The notes: generated from the sequence alone by a model not told the origin. Positions 1 to 11,678 are shown, numbered from the stretch's first letter. The stretch: DNA of 64,000 nt from Aurantiochytrium sp. KH105 (GCA_003116975.1 BGKB01000098.1:62001-126000), one strand, 5' to 3'. A program made the numbers and translations.

Positions 1-9
1 CGCCGCGCA

Positions 10-10
10 G

Positions 11-44
<34 letters not shown>
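10..44. repeat. (AAGC)n microsatellite
   Basis: About eight uninterrupted AAGC units read directly from the sequence. It lies at the start of a GC-rich gene-free stretch and is typical of the intergenic DNA of this window. Confidence 0.95.
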
Positions 45-2900
45 CCGCCGCGCCGCCGGCCTCTCGCCTGCTGCTGCAGCCGCGCTTCGGAGTTGCTTCT
101 TTGCCGCGCCTCGCCTTCTTGCCCTCGCTGCTTTCTCTCCTTTCTTTCCCTCTTTCCTCCTCTCTCTCTCCTGCTTTCCCGCTTCCTTTCTCGCCCTCCC
201 TCCCTCCCTCCCTCCCTAGCTTTGCTCTGCTTCGCCTTGGGGCGCCGCCCCCACAGTGAGCTGGCCCCGCGCGCGACTGTGGCGCCGGCCGGCGCCGCAA
301 TGTGTTTTAGTCCACTTGCCAGCCAGCCGGCACAGTCGCCTTCCGCGCGCCGGCCAGTGGTGGGGGGCCGCCGCGCGGGCCAGTGGGGGAGCTTCGTTCG
401 ACCCCCCTTTGCTGCTTTTCTGTCCTTTCGCCCCGCACCAGGCTCTGCTGCGCGCGGCTTCGGGTAGATAGATGGCTACCACAGCCGCCCGCACGCGGCC
501 CACGTAGAGGTCGGGACGCCCCGCAGCGGACACGCGGCGCGCTTCCAGCGACGCCTTCGTCGCGGAGGGAAGGCCCGCAGCGAAGCCACGCGCTAGCTTT
601 GCTTTCGCGCCGGCCGCCCCACACAACCTACCGCCGGCCGCTTCCTTTCGACCCCTCCTCGCGCCGCGAGCGGGTCTCCGCACCTCCCACAGCTGGACGC
701 CGCTGCGGGTCTGTCCTCGGTTGCCGCGCTACTCTCGTCCCGCGTGCGTCCTTGACGCCGCGCCGCGCGCGGTTCGCTCTCCGGCGAGGACGTCGTCTCG
801 CTCGCAGTCGCAGTTGCCGCTCACGCGCTCAGCGTGGGCTCCTGCCGCGCTCTCCAGGCCCGCCCCGCGCCCCTGCGCCGGGACACCCCCGGCACCGGCC
901 AGGGCGCCTCATCTGCCTGCTGCTGCTTCTCGCGTGACTGTCTGTCTTGGCCTGAGCTGGCTGTTTACGTCTGTCTCCGTCTGCCTCTGCCAGTGTGTAT
1001 ACCGCAGAACAAACTAACTGTAACTAACTCTCGGCTGCCGTTGAACCGGCCGCCCCCGCCCTGTGAGGGAGACACGACTTTCATTCATATGTCGATGTCG
1101 AAAACATAGGCACGCAAGGAGAAAGACAGACGGAGAAAGAAAGACGGCTTTCTCTCCCGCGCGCTGCACTGCGATCTCGTCCGTCCCGAACCGGCAGCAG
1201 CTGCAGCTGCTCCCGCTCGCCCTCGCGCCCACGCGCCCGCCCGTCTGCGCTGGCCGCGACAGCCGCTGTCGGCGCGTCGTCCAGGCACCGCGGCCACACC
1301 TCTCGCACGAAGGCGCCGCGGGAAAGAAAGAGGGAGCGCGAGGAGGGCCTGGCGGGGAATGGATTCGAGAGAGACACCCACGAAGAAACAAATCAGGTGC
1401 GCGGACCGGGCGCCGTGCCTCGCTCTCGCGTGCACGGCGGCGCCCTGATCCGCGCAGCGCAGCAGCAACGCAGCGCAGCGCAGCGCGGCGAGCGAGCGAG
1501 AGGGAGGAGCAGCCAGCTGCAGCTGCAGAGGCTCGCACGAAGGGCGAGAGCGGCCGGTGCAGAGAAAGCGTCCCGCGCGAAACAGCCGTGGCCGGCCCGG
1601 GCGCGCTCCGCGATAGTGGTGCGCGTGAAATTATGTCCGGGACCGACACGCCCGTCGCAGCAACGTCACGTACCGCAGACCCCGCGGGCGCCGCGCAGTC
1701 TCGTGTCGGCCGCCAGCCAGCAGCCGCCGCCTGCACTGCGGCTGCGGCTGCGCGCTCGGACGATGGAACGAACGGTCGCGGCAGCTGCGACGAAGAGCGG
1801 CGAGGAGTCCAGGCTCGCGCGCTCGCATCGCGAGCCTGGATCGTCCGTGACGGCACCCCGGGTCAAGCCAAGCCAAGCCAAGCCAAGCCAAGGAAAGTGA
1901 CCAAGCAGCCGCGCTTGGTTGGCCCGGCCGCGCGTCGTGTCGGCCCAGCCGTAGCTTCGCGCATTTGCGCTCGCAAAGCAAGACCGCGCAAGCTGGCGCA
2001 AGCTAGCGCAGCTTCTGGCCGCTTGCTGCTGCTCGCCCTCTGGCTTCGCCCCGGGGGAAGAGAGGAAGGAGCCTGGCATCGCGCGACCCAGGCTTCGTAC
2101 GCCGGTCGCACCCACCCCCCTCTCCTCGCGCCGCGCCGCGGCGGCTGATCGGCCGCGACCGATGCGCCGCGCAGCTGCAGCGCGAGGCTTCCCGCGCGCG
2201 CGTGCGTGCGTGCGTGCGAGCCTGCGCCCAATCGGTGGTTACGGGGGCCAGGCGAGGCGATGACGTAAAGAAAGGGCGACCGGCCCGGCCTCGCAGGAGA
2301 ACAGAGAAATGGATGGATTGCGCCGGCCCGCGCGCTCGTGTGCCGAAGCTGGAGCTGAAGCCGGAGCGGGACGGAGGGCGGGCGGCGGGGGCGGGGCGGG
2401 ACGCAGCTAGCTCGAGCGTCGCGCGGCGAGCTCGGAGAGAGGAAGGGCGCAAAGCGCCAAGGCGGTGAGGCACGCCCGGCTCGGACAATTCGGATCGAAG
2501 AAAAGTTGCGGCGGCTTCAGCGATGCCATGCGATGCGATGGGAGGTGCGAGGTGTAGGAGGCTGTGGAGAAGTGTGGGGGATGCGGGGGCGGAACCGAGT
2601 GATCGAGCGCAGTCCAGGCTTCTGGAAGAGCAGTAACATCCACAGGAGGCGCGACACGGCGGGACAGACGCGGTTCCGGTGCGCGAAGGGGCGACAATCG
2701 CAACGAACCGCCGCCGCTGCTCACGATATTAGGGCAACAAGCGCGCTGCCGCCGGTGCAGGTGCAGATTGCGGAGGAAGATACTGGCCACGCCGGGTTCG
2801 TAAGTGCTACCGGTATTGAGTGAACAAGGGATGCGCGTGGGCGGGGCGGAGAAGCTGGAGGCACGGGTTGCTGCTGCTGTTGATTGACGCCAACGTAAAG
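45..2900. other. GC-rich gene-free region
   Basis: Very GC-rich DNA with polypyrimidine runs, CAG/CTG-like and AGCG-like short repeats. Open frames exist on both strands, but they are Arg/Ala/Ser/Pro-rich, overlap each other in several frames and show no recognisable domain, as expected of stop-poor GC-rich DNA. It may hold long UTR or promoter sequence of a gene outside the window. I see no supported gene. Confidence 0.6.
1865..1893. repeat. (CCAAG)n pentanucleotide repeat
   Basis: Five to six tandem CCAAG/AGCCA units in the GC-rich gene-free region, read directly. Confidence 0.9.
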
Positions 2901-4883
2901 ATGCATATCGTTACGTCAGTCAGCAAGCATCGACCAACCATCATCACCCTCCCGTAAAGCTTCCATCACGTCGTGAGCATACGGCCACCCACTATGGTCA
3001 GCAATGCCCGAGGAACACGGATGAGAATCTCGACCGGGTGTCGAGTATTGGCAGGCATCTGCACCGGCCAGATGTAAGGCGAAGACCTGGTGGAAGGTCG
3101 TACGGATGAAGTCCGCGACACACCGCAGCGGATCCGAGGTATACATCCAAGGTGATTGAAGCTTGCGTGTTGTAGTATCATTTCCAGCATGAGAAAATGT
3201 TGAGAATCATGTAAGCGCTTTCTTTAAGCTTCTCGCTTATCCTACGCCACGAAGCAGAAGCAACAGCCGCGAGCAGAGGCAGATGCCGCGTCGACAACAA
3301 TCTAAATAATTTCTTCTTTCCCAGCACTCTAGAAACACATTTCCCGATCTCTTTTGTGGGCAAACTGGTCCTTTCTCGTGTCAACGCGCGTCTTTGACGG
3401 TAAGTCCTTCATGTCACAGCTGCGTAGCTGGAACAGAACTGATAATACGTCAGGCACCCCCCAGCCTTAGATTTGAATGAAGTTATAGACATCTTGCTGG
3501 ACTGCCGGACAATGGCAAAGCGCACAGGAATCAAAAGAACGTGCGAAACGACGCCTCGTCCAACAAAGCTTGATGACGCAAAGCCAGTTTGAAAGAAATG
3601 ACAACAAAGATGATTCGTTTAAAGGAAAAAAAATTCCCTCCAAGCGTAGCGCGATGTGGAGGAAGAAGTTAGTATCTCGCGCGGCTGCTCGGAGACGATG
3701 GTTGTTTGCTTTCAACGGAGTCGAACGATTAGAAGGAGCCCGCTTGCAAATGACAATCCGACGGCGTGGTCGGCTCGGAACCTTGTTCTGGGTTCGAGTG
3801 ATCCGGGTCTGCTGGCGAACGAATCCGCGTGGATGTGGCTTCGTGCAGCGTGAGACTATATCTCATGCTGTGAATAGCATGGTGAAAATGAAATGCTTGG
3901 GGCATCAAAGTGCGCCCTGTATGACCGTATTACAGTACATCATGTGACCTTATTCTCGCTTGTCACTTGCTGTCATTCATGCGATGCGCTGACAAAATGT
4001 CATAACAAAGAGGCCGACACAAGCTGGCGCGTTGGGCGCAACACCAACACAGCTTGTCTATATCTCTAGCGTATATCATTGGGTCTAAAATAGCACGAGA
4101 CTTGATGTCCAAGCTCAGGAGAAGCAACGTGGCGAGGCTTGAATCCTCAAATAGATTTTAGCAGGACAACCGAACCAAATTATCACCATTCGAGTTCCAA
4201 AAAGCGAAGCCTGGCCCTGAGAACTTCAGGCATGCATGCAATTGCGCTCTGCTCTAAAAGGCAGTATATTTGATAGTGCTCGTCATCAGAACCTGAGCGG
4301 AAGGATGAGGCGAAAGCCATCTTTCCGTGCAATCCGAACAGAGACCGAGCCGCTCCTTTGGGACATTCAGTGAAGGCGTGGGCATCGTAGGCGTTGAAAG
4401 CGGCCACCGTTGCCAATCAAGAGAATGTCTTGTTCTTGGCATATACACAAGGTTCAATATACTTCGGCAAAGTTTCCCTGTGTGAAGAACGACTCCAATT
4501 GTGGTGACACAGGCTTCATTATTCTCTGAAACAAAAGCGAACTTCAAGTCGTGGGGTCTCCAGCCCCGCAGGGTATTTTCTCAAGAAAAGGAGCTGATCA
4601 GAAGAGGACTCGTCATGGGACATTCAACTTGACATTCCTTCGCACGAGGCTGAGTCGGAACTTCGAAGCTGAAGTGAATGTTGAACATGAATTTGAACTA
4701 GATTTTGGGATGCAGATGAAGGTGGAATCTAACTTCATTTTCAGCTTTCTTGGTGGTTGAAAACATTGGTAATCTTTTCGAGCTCATCCATGCAGGTGAT
4801 GCATGCGATAAATCATGACTCGAATTCCGGATGGGTGTCTCAGGCACCGGCAAAAACGGTTGACTTTAGCTTTCGCTCCGGCC
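2901..4883. other. Intergenic, lower GC, no supported gene
   Basis: Base composition drops to near-even GC from about 2.9 kb. Only short open frames occur (for example 2916-3146 minus, 76 codons, and 3570-3947 plus, 125 codons). None shows a domain, signal peptide or consistent splice partners. The segment lies downstream of the LRR gene on the minus strand and probably includes its 3' UTR and polyadenylation region. Confidence 0.5.
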
Positions 4884-5100
4884 TCAATCTTGCCGGCGGA
4901 TGAAGACAGCGGCAAACACGAAGACGGCCATAAACGCACCACTCACAGGACCGACGAGAAGCGCCAGCGGCGAAGCCGACCACTCGTCATCACTTTGGTG
5001 GCACTCGTTCATCACTGTCGGCTCGGTCGCAGGGGGACCGCGGTGGGGACTGCGTCTGGTGCGTTAGGGCCTTCGTAGGGGCCTGCGTAGGGAACTGCGT
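4884..5100 (-). pseudogene. Out-of-frame duplicate of the stalk/transmembrane exon
   Basis: Directly downstream of the LRR gene stop, the minus strand contains a second, diverged copy of the same stalk plus membrane segment. One frame gives a Thr/Pro/Gln stalk (PTQFPTQAPTKAL). Another frame, beginning with an ATG that overlaps the upstream stop as TGATG at about 5010-5014, gives SPLALLVGPVSGAFMAVF followed by VFAA and a short basic end with a stop at 4884-4886. It matches the upstream copy LLALIVGPLAGAFVAVSVF in content and order. Because stalk and membrane part lie in different frames, the copy as a whole is broken unless an unseen splice joins it. Confidence 0.75.
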
Positions 5101-8100
5101 TGGCCTCGGTCGTGGCCGCGCGACGGCGGCGACGGTTGACGAGAGCGGCAAAGACGGAGACGGCCACAAACGCGCCAGCCAAAGGACCCACAATAAGCGC
5201 CAGCAGCGTAGCCGACGACTCGCCATTGTTAATCGCTGTCGGCTCGGCCGTAGGGGACTGCGTGGTTGGGAACTGCGTAGTTGGTGTAGTAGGGGACTGC
5301 GTGGGGGACGGCGTTGAACACGCGTTAAATTCCCCTGTTCCTTCATACGGTCGATTTGTCCCCGTGAGGGAGGCAGGAAGAACTGGCTGTGGCCCGCAGA
5401 GAGGGACGTTATCAATGTTCCTGCGCATTGAAATCATGTGAGCTTCCTTGCACCGCAAATATCTCGCGAAGAACTTACAAGTAGGTCAGACTTGTCATGT
5501 TAGTGATCGCTTGAGGAAGCTCCGTAAGATCTGTGTTTGCGATCTCCCTGTACGATTGATTGTAACAGTGAGTACGATTGATCTCTGATTCTAACGAGCG
5601 AATGTGTTGAACGTACAGACTTCCGAGCTTTGTGAGCTCGGAAAGGCTTTCAGGAAGGGAGGTGAGAGGATTGTAAGACACGTCTCTATAACATAAAACG
5701 AAGTATTAGTTCCTTTTCAGCGATTCGTTCGTATTATCGATTACTTCGTCGCCGTCTCGATGACATCATCTAACTTACAGGTAAAGAAGTTCGGAAAGTC
5801 CCAAAATACTCTCGGGGAGGGACGGGAGCTGGTTTGCGTAAGAAGATCTGTTTATGCTCGTGTTCATGTGTGAGGGTCATCTTCCTAATTTCCTGGAACT
5901 TTTTGCTTCGGCCACTTTTACGTACAAGGCAGTCAGCTTGGTCAAAGCCCCAATCGAAGAGGGCAATTCGGTGAGCTTGTTGAAGAAGACACCTCTGTAA
6001 TTAGGTGATTTTTGAAAGACAAATGTTAGTGACAACTCAGTTTCTGTCTCCGACGACCATTTGGTGACATCATCTGACTTACAGGTACTTAAGTTCGGAA
6101 AGTCCCGAAATGCTCTCGGGGAGGGACGTGAGCGGGTTGCTGTCAGAAGCTCTGTTTATACTCGCGTTCAAGTGTGAGAGTCGTCTTTCTAATTTTCTGA
6201 GATTCGGCCACTTTCACGTACAAGTGAATCAGATTGGTCAAAGCCCCAATCGAAGAGGGCAGTTCAGTAAGCTCGTTACTGCCTACATTTCTGCAATGAG
6301 GTGGTTTTCAAAAGGCGAATGTTAGCGGAAACTCATTTTTTGTCTCGACAACTATCTGATGACAACATCTGACTTACAGTGTGATAAGCTCGGAAAGTCC
6401 CGAAATGCTCTCGGGGAGGGACGTGAGCTGGTTTCCGTAAGAAGATCTGTTTATGCTCGCGTTCATGTGTGAGGGTCATCTTTCTAATTTCCTGGAACTT
6501 TTTGCTTCGGCCATTTTCACGTACAAGGCAGTCAGCTTGGTCAAAGCCCCAATCGAAGAGGGCAATTCGGTGAGCTCGTTGTTGCCTATATTTCTGCAAT
6601 GAGGTGATTTTCGAAAGGCGAATGTTAGTGGGAACTCTTTTTCTGTCTCGTTAACCATTTTTAATGACATCATCTGACTTACAGGTAAAGAAGTTCGGAA
6701 AGTCCCGAAATGCTCTCGGGAAGGGACGTGAGCCGGTTGTTGTAAGAAGATCTGTTTATGCTCGCGTTCACGTGTGAGGGTCATCTTTCTAATTTCCTGG
6801 GAACCGATCAGCTTCAGCCACTATATAGTCGATTACTTCCTCACCGTCTCGATGACATCATCTGACTTACAGGTACTTAAGTTCGGAAAGTCCCGAAATG
6901 CTTTCGGGGAGGGACGTGAGCTGGTTGTTGAAAGAAGATCTGTTTATGCTCGCGTTCATGGGTGAGGGTCAACTTTCTAATTTCCTGGAACGATTTGCTT
7001 CGACCACTTTCACGTACAAGGCAGTCAGCTTGGTCAAAGCCCCAATTGAAGAGGGCAATTCCGTGAGCTTGTTGTAGACGACATCTCTGTAATTAGGTGA
7101 TTTCCGAAAGACGAATGTTAGTGATAACTCATTTTCTGTCTCCGACGATCATTTGATGACATCATCTGACTTACAGGTACTTAAGTTCGGAAAGTCCCGA
7201 AATGCTCTCGGGGAGGGACGTGAGCTGGTTGCTGAAAGAAGATCTGTTTATGCTCGCGTTCATGTGTGAGGGTCAACTTTCTAATATCCTGGAACGATTT
7301 GCTTCGGCCACTTTCACGTACAAGGCAGTCAGCTTGGTCAAAGCCCCAATCGAAGAGGGCAATTCCGTGAGCTTGTTGTAGTTGACATCTCTGCAATGAG
7401 GTGATTTTCGAAAGACGAATGTTAGTGATAACTCATTTTCTGTCTCCGAAGATCATTTGATGACATCATCTGACTTACAGGTACTTAAGTTCGGAAAGTC
7501 CCGAGATGCTCTCGGGAAGGGACGTGAGCTGGTTGCTGAAAGAAGATCTGTTTATGCTCGCGTTCATGTGTGAGGGTCATCTTTCTAATTTCCTGGAACG
7601 ATTTGCTTCGGCCACTTTCACGTACAAGGCAGTCAGCTTGGTCAAAGCCCCAATCGAAGAGGGCAAACCGGTGAGCTCGTTGCTGCCTAGATTTCTGCAA
7701 TTAGATAATTTTTGAAAGACGAATATTAGCGACAGCTCATTTTCTGGCTCGACAATCATTTGATGACAACATCTGACTTACAGTGAGGTAAGCTCGGAAA
7801 GTCCCGAAATGCTCTCGGGGAGGGTCGTGAGGTGGTTGCTGTTAGGAAATCTGTGTTTGCTCGCGTTCATGTGTGAGGGTCATCTTTCTAATTTCCTACG
7901 AGAACGATTAGCTTCGGCCACTTTCACGTACAAGTGAGTCAGCTTGGTCAGAGCCCCAATCGAAGAGGGCAACTCTGTGAGCTTGTTCACGGGGAGACTC
8001 CTGCATTTAGGTGATTTTCGAAACGAGAATGTTAGTGGCAACTCGCCATATTGATGAACGTGATGCACGTACAGATAAATCAGATTTGTCAGCTGGCCAA

Positions 8101-8417
8101 CAGATTCAGAAATAGCCGTCAGTCCATTGTTTGCCAGATGACTACGATTATAGACGGATTGGTCAGTATACTTCGCGCCAACACTCTGCAACGATGAAAA
8201 CTTACAGGCGCGTGAGCGAGGTCAAGGAGGAAAGGGCGGGCACGAAAACGTCAGTGTTGCGGTCCTCGCCTTCGGCAATAACTTCGGCGCAGTAAGCATA
8301 AGTCGATGAGCCGTTACAAGGGGAAGAGTTGCAGCTGCAACTTGCGCCATTCGCCAAGGGTGAGGCGCAAAGAAGGACGACCAGGAGCAGTAGATGCCGA
8401 AGCATCATCGCGACCAC
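5012..8417 (-). CDS. LRR receptor-like surface protein, 20 exons
   Basis: Reconstructed spliced gene of about 620 residues. Exon 1 (8417-8206) encodes a signal peptide (MMLRHLLLLVVLL core) and a short Cys-rich cap. Eighteen exons of exactly 69 nt follow, each one 23-residue LRR. Their high-to-low coordinates are 8141-8073, 8000-7932, 7850-7782, 7694-7626, 7547-7479, 7390-7322, 7243-7175, 7086-7018, 6939-6871, 6751-6683, 6593-6525, 6446-6378, 6290-6222, 6151-6083, 5994-5926, 5847-5779, 5685-5617 and 5547-5479. The last exon, 5420-5012, encodes a Cys pair region, a Thr/Pro stalk, one membrane helix (LLALIVGPLAGAFVAV), a stop-transfer RRRRR and a short tail. All introns are GT-AG, phase 2 and 57-120 nt. 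LRRs are of the LTSLPESISGLSEL and LTELPSSIGALTKL types. There is no kinase or other cytoplasmic domain, so it may act as a co-receptor, adhesin or decoy. Individual exon borders are well supported by the repeat pattern; the start could be either of the first two Met groups. Confidence 0.85.
5779..8000 (-). repeat. Tandem two-exon LRR module, about 304 bp
   Basis: The array alternates a type-A exon (LPESISGLSEL) and a type-B exon (LPSSIGALTKL). A-exon starts are spaced 304, 304, 304, 188, 305, 295 and 304 bp from right to left. Introns after A exons share GTAAGTCAGATG at the 5' end and an ATTGCAG-like acceptor. Introns after B exons share GTACGTGAAA and a GCATAAACAG acceptor. Both introns are nearly identical between units, so whole exon-intron blocks were duplicated. 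The 188-bp step marks loss of one B exon. Confidence 0.9.
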
Positions 8418-9901
8418 GCCGTTCTTGCTAGTAGAGGACCACTCTGAGCTCTTGTTGGCTTGCGGACCGACAGCAAGACCTTGCGTCTATTGCGAGTCTG
8501 CCACACTTTCTCATTCGCCGGTCGATTCCGGTTCGCCTGACTCGGCCTCTGACACTTGGCGTCAATGAAATTGCGTAGCTCTCAATCATTGTCTGTGAAT
8601 CCGTACCTCGGGCCGCCGGCCTGCTCGTGTGTCGGAAGAAGCCCATTTTTCCTGGACAGGAAGTTTGTGGCCCTCGTTACATGGCGTTGCGGTGATAGAT
8701 TTGGATTTGTGCATCCACCGACATCCACCCTGCCCCCGTACTAACAGTAAACAGACCGCGCTGTGCCAAGAAACCTGCTCCTGGCCGGCCGGGGCCGACA
8801 GGAAGTCGCGCGTGCGGCGTGATGACCAGGTTGTCCGCGGTAGCGAGCAGGGTCTCTCTCCTCGCTCCCCCGCTGGCGAGTGCATCCGTGGGACGGAGAG
8901 GGAGAGCGCGGCAGGCGCCCCTGCCGATCCGGCAGTGCAGCGGCCACTGGTCAGGGTTCCCTGGATTCCTCCCTCGTTCGTTCGTTCGTTCGCGCGTGAC
9001 TGGGGTGTGTGTGTGTGTGTGTGTGGCCAGCTTCTGGCTTAGCTGCAGCGGTCCTCGCACGTGCGCCGCGCTGGCTCGAGCACTGCACGCGCGCGCGCGT
9101 CTCTTTCCTGGCTGTTGCAGTTGCTGGCTAAAGAGTCTTCACTGGCGCAACTTCTCGAAACGACGCTTCATTGGCAACTGCCAGTCAACTGTTTCCCTCT
9201 TCAAACGTCAACTTCAGCTGGTGAGTAAGTCGAGCAAGCAAGTGAAGAACCAGCTTGGCCACATTGGCAGCTCGTCATTGGCTCTACTGGCAGCTAGCAG
9301 CTATGACCAGCTGGCCTCACTGTCAACCCATTGGCGGGGCACTGGCACAACACCAGGTTGCAGGTGCCGCTCGACACATTTGCAAGTGCGGCAGAATCAC
9401 TCCATGGACTTGGCCTTCTAGCTGAGCTGGCAGAGGCTGACTGAGGGTGAAGAGGGCGCCTGGTCGCAAGTGAATCTCTTACGCTTGCAAGAGGAGAATT
9501 AGCCGTGAAATGAAGAATTCTCTAAATCTCTGCTCTTTGCGATCGCATGTCGAGAATGAGTATGAAAGAGGCTCAAGATGTGTATGGAGGCTACAATGAT
9601 CGAGTTGAATGCTGAAGCACCCCTGACAGCTTTGCTTGTCTCGTGAGGATGCTTTTGCCCGTCCTTGCGCACTTTGGTGGCCCGCTATGTCTACGGCGTC
9701 ATGAATGACCGAGCTCCTTGCCCCCTCTGCCACGATTTCGCGGGGGAGTCTCAATACTATGGTGGAAAATGGACTCCAAGGGACGAAGTTCGTAATAAGC
9801 AGAGAGAAAAATTTTGTTATTCGAAGTTTCCTAGCTCTAGAGATTGTGGAAGCTAAAGCCATCCAGTTTTTGAGCTTGCCAGTTCTCTGTTGGAGAGCGA
9901 T
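8418..9901. other. Intergenic, promoter side of the LRR gene
   Basis: Moderately GC-rich sequence upstream of the minus-strand LRR gene, with a (GT)n run and TTCG repeats near 8975-8993. Open frames on both strands are low-complexity and overlap. I see no supported gene. Confidence 0.5.
9005..9025. repeat. (GT)n dinucleotide repeat
   Basis: About ten GT units read directly, in the intergenic region between two minus-strand genes. Confidence 0.95.
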
Positions 9902-10324
9902 TCACACGTTGGTGATCGTGCCGTTTGGAAAAGCAGCCTTCAAAGCCGCAACAAACGCAGCAGTCAGGACACTCACAGAGTTGCTTTGTTCACAGTGGTC
10001 ACCCGTGTAGTAAAAATTGCAGACACAAACTTTGCCATCACAAAAGCCGTGACCAAGGAGTTCATTACAACCACCACAAGCAGCATCCGGCTCTTTAGCG
10101 TGAGGGCCAAATCTGATGATCATGAAAACAACGAGCCCGAAGAAAAGGATGGTGCAGAGCCCGCCAATGATGCGGCTTGCACAATGTTTCGCCAGTCGGA
10201 GACAGCACTCGTTCCAGCAACTGCCTTCCATGGGAGCGTTTGCAGCATGAGCTCGTTGGTAAATGTTTCCAGACTCTTCGTCATGCTGGCTTCTACGGAG
10301 CAGCGCTTCGTCTCCTTGCGACAT
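9902..10324 (-). CDS. Small type II membrane protein with EGF-like module
   Basis: A 140-residue intronless ORF. Residues 1-51 are polar, contain a Cys cluster (CWNECCLRLAKHC) and should face the cytosol. Residues 52-71 (IIGGLCTILFFGLVVFMII) form one membrane helix and there is no cleavable signal peptide. Residues 83-111 have the six-Cys spacing of an EGF-like module (CGGC, GFC, CVC, GDHC), followed by a short Ala-rich tail with an NGT sequon near the C terminus. The Cys pattern suggests a type II surface protein or anchored ligand. Function is unknown. The ORF may be only one exon of a longer gene, because GT occurs at its 3' end, but I could not find a convincing next exon. Confidence 0.6.
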   Translation of the reverse strand: MSQGDEALLRRSQHDEESGNIYQRAHAANAPMEGSCWNECCLRLAKHCASRIIGGLCTILFFGLVVFMIIRFGPHAKEPDAACGGCNELLGHGFCDGKVCVCNFYYTGDHCEQSNSVSVLTAAFVAALKAAFPNGTITNV

Positions 10325-11678
10325 TCTGCTCTTGTGGGTTCTGTGTTCGACCTCTTGTTCCGCTCAACTCTGGCTTTGGAGTTCTGTTTGGTGCTCTGCT
10401 GTTCGCCCCGAGTTTGGTGTTTGCTTTTTGTTATGTTTCGTCTTCTATCGCCCGTGCCGCATGGCTTCCCGTGACGTTGTTCGATCGGCAAACACGCCGC
10501 ATCCATTTAATTTTAAAAAGTAAAGTCCGTTATGAAATTATCATGGATCAGGTCTGTCTTTTTGAAACATGAACTCATCCGTTGCCCGTCAGTTACTCAA
10601 CGAAGGGAAGCAGAGGTACCTTCTCCGGTGTCCTTTTTGGTCAGGACTGCAAAAAAGTGGCGATTTTTTGGGAGCGTGGGGGGAATGTATATACCAGATT
10701 TTTTAAAAAAAAAAAATGCAGTGTGGGGAGCGGCTCTCAGAAACCCGACCCGGTGGGCTAGTGCCACGAAGAAAAAAAAACGTGGATTTCAAGCAGAGAG
10801 GATACGCTGTGCAAACCCGCGTCCATCCCTTCGCGTTGCGCGACGCCTGCCCGCGCGACGCCTGATAGCGGTCGCGCTGCGAGTTGCCTGTACGCTCGAG
10901 GCAACGCAGGCTCTTCCCCTGCTTTGAAGCTTTTCCAGAGTGCTCCGATTTGAGAGTCCAAGCACATGATTATGGCGAGCGTTGAGACGCCTTGCAGATC
11001 TGAACGAAGAGGTTGCACATTTGCGTGTCAATTGGGATCGAATTGGAAAATTCTACCGTGTACAAACCGAACGGCGAGGCGTGGAATGACTCATCGAAGC
11101 TCACGCATGGTCTGCATTTCTGGCGTTGTCCCCGTGGCGCCTACTTGGAGCCAATGCAAGGCCTGAGTCATGTGTTCATTGTGATGACAAGCGATGCGAT
11201 GGTCTAGAATCTTCGGGATTATGGCGAGTACCTACTTTCGATGCTACGCACAGCGTCACTACTGCAAGAGGCTTGAAACTCTTCGCGATCTTCCGCGACT
11301 ATGATCACTTCACGTCAATTTATCGCGGTGAAACTGGCAAATGGGCATAATTCACCTTTCGAAAGCTCTGTCCCGCCGTCCCTCGACCTCCGGAGTGAGC
11401 CCTCGGCGGCAGCATCGTGAGGCGGTCCTTGAAGGCCATTCCAAGGGTGCTACAGAGGGCCAAAATACTGGCAATTTCACGCCGCACATCGTGCCCACAT
11501 CTGTCGTGCCCATACAAAACTAGCAACCACACCACGTACCACACACCACCACATGTCTCCATACTAGCCTTACTTACTGCATCCCCGCAATTACCGCATT
11601 AAGACCCTAGCATGGTGTTCGGTATTTGTAAAACCACCGGGGTGGTTAATGAAAATTTATGCATTTGGTGTGCTGTGC

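Noticed and set aside
1014-2148. Long overlapping frames on both strands (280 and 361 codons)
   Set aside because: GC-rich, Arg/Ala-rich, mutually overlapping, with simple repeats inside and no recognisable domain. Expected by chance in stop-poor DNA.
2916-3146. 76-codon minus-strand frame with protein-like composition
   Set aside because: It could be a gene fragment, but it has no known motif, overlaps another frame of similar length and lacks clear splice partners.
3770-3830. GGGTTCGAGTGATCC, similar to a tRNA T-arm/B box
   Set aside because: No convincing cloverleaf. No A-box at the right distance and no acceptor stem pairing were found by eye.
7782-7850. Suspected 1-nt deletion in an LRR exon of the receptor gene
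   Set aside because: On recounting, the exon is 69 nt like the others (7782-7850), so the frame is intact and there is no frameshift.
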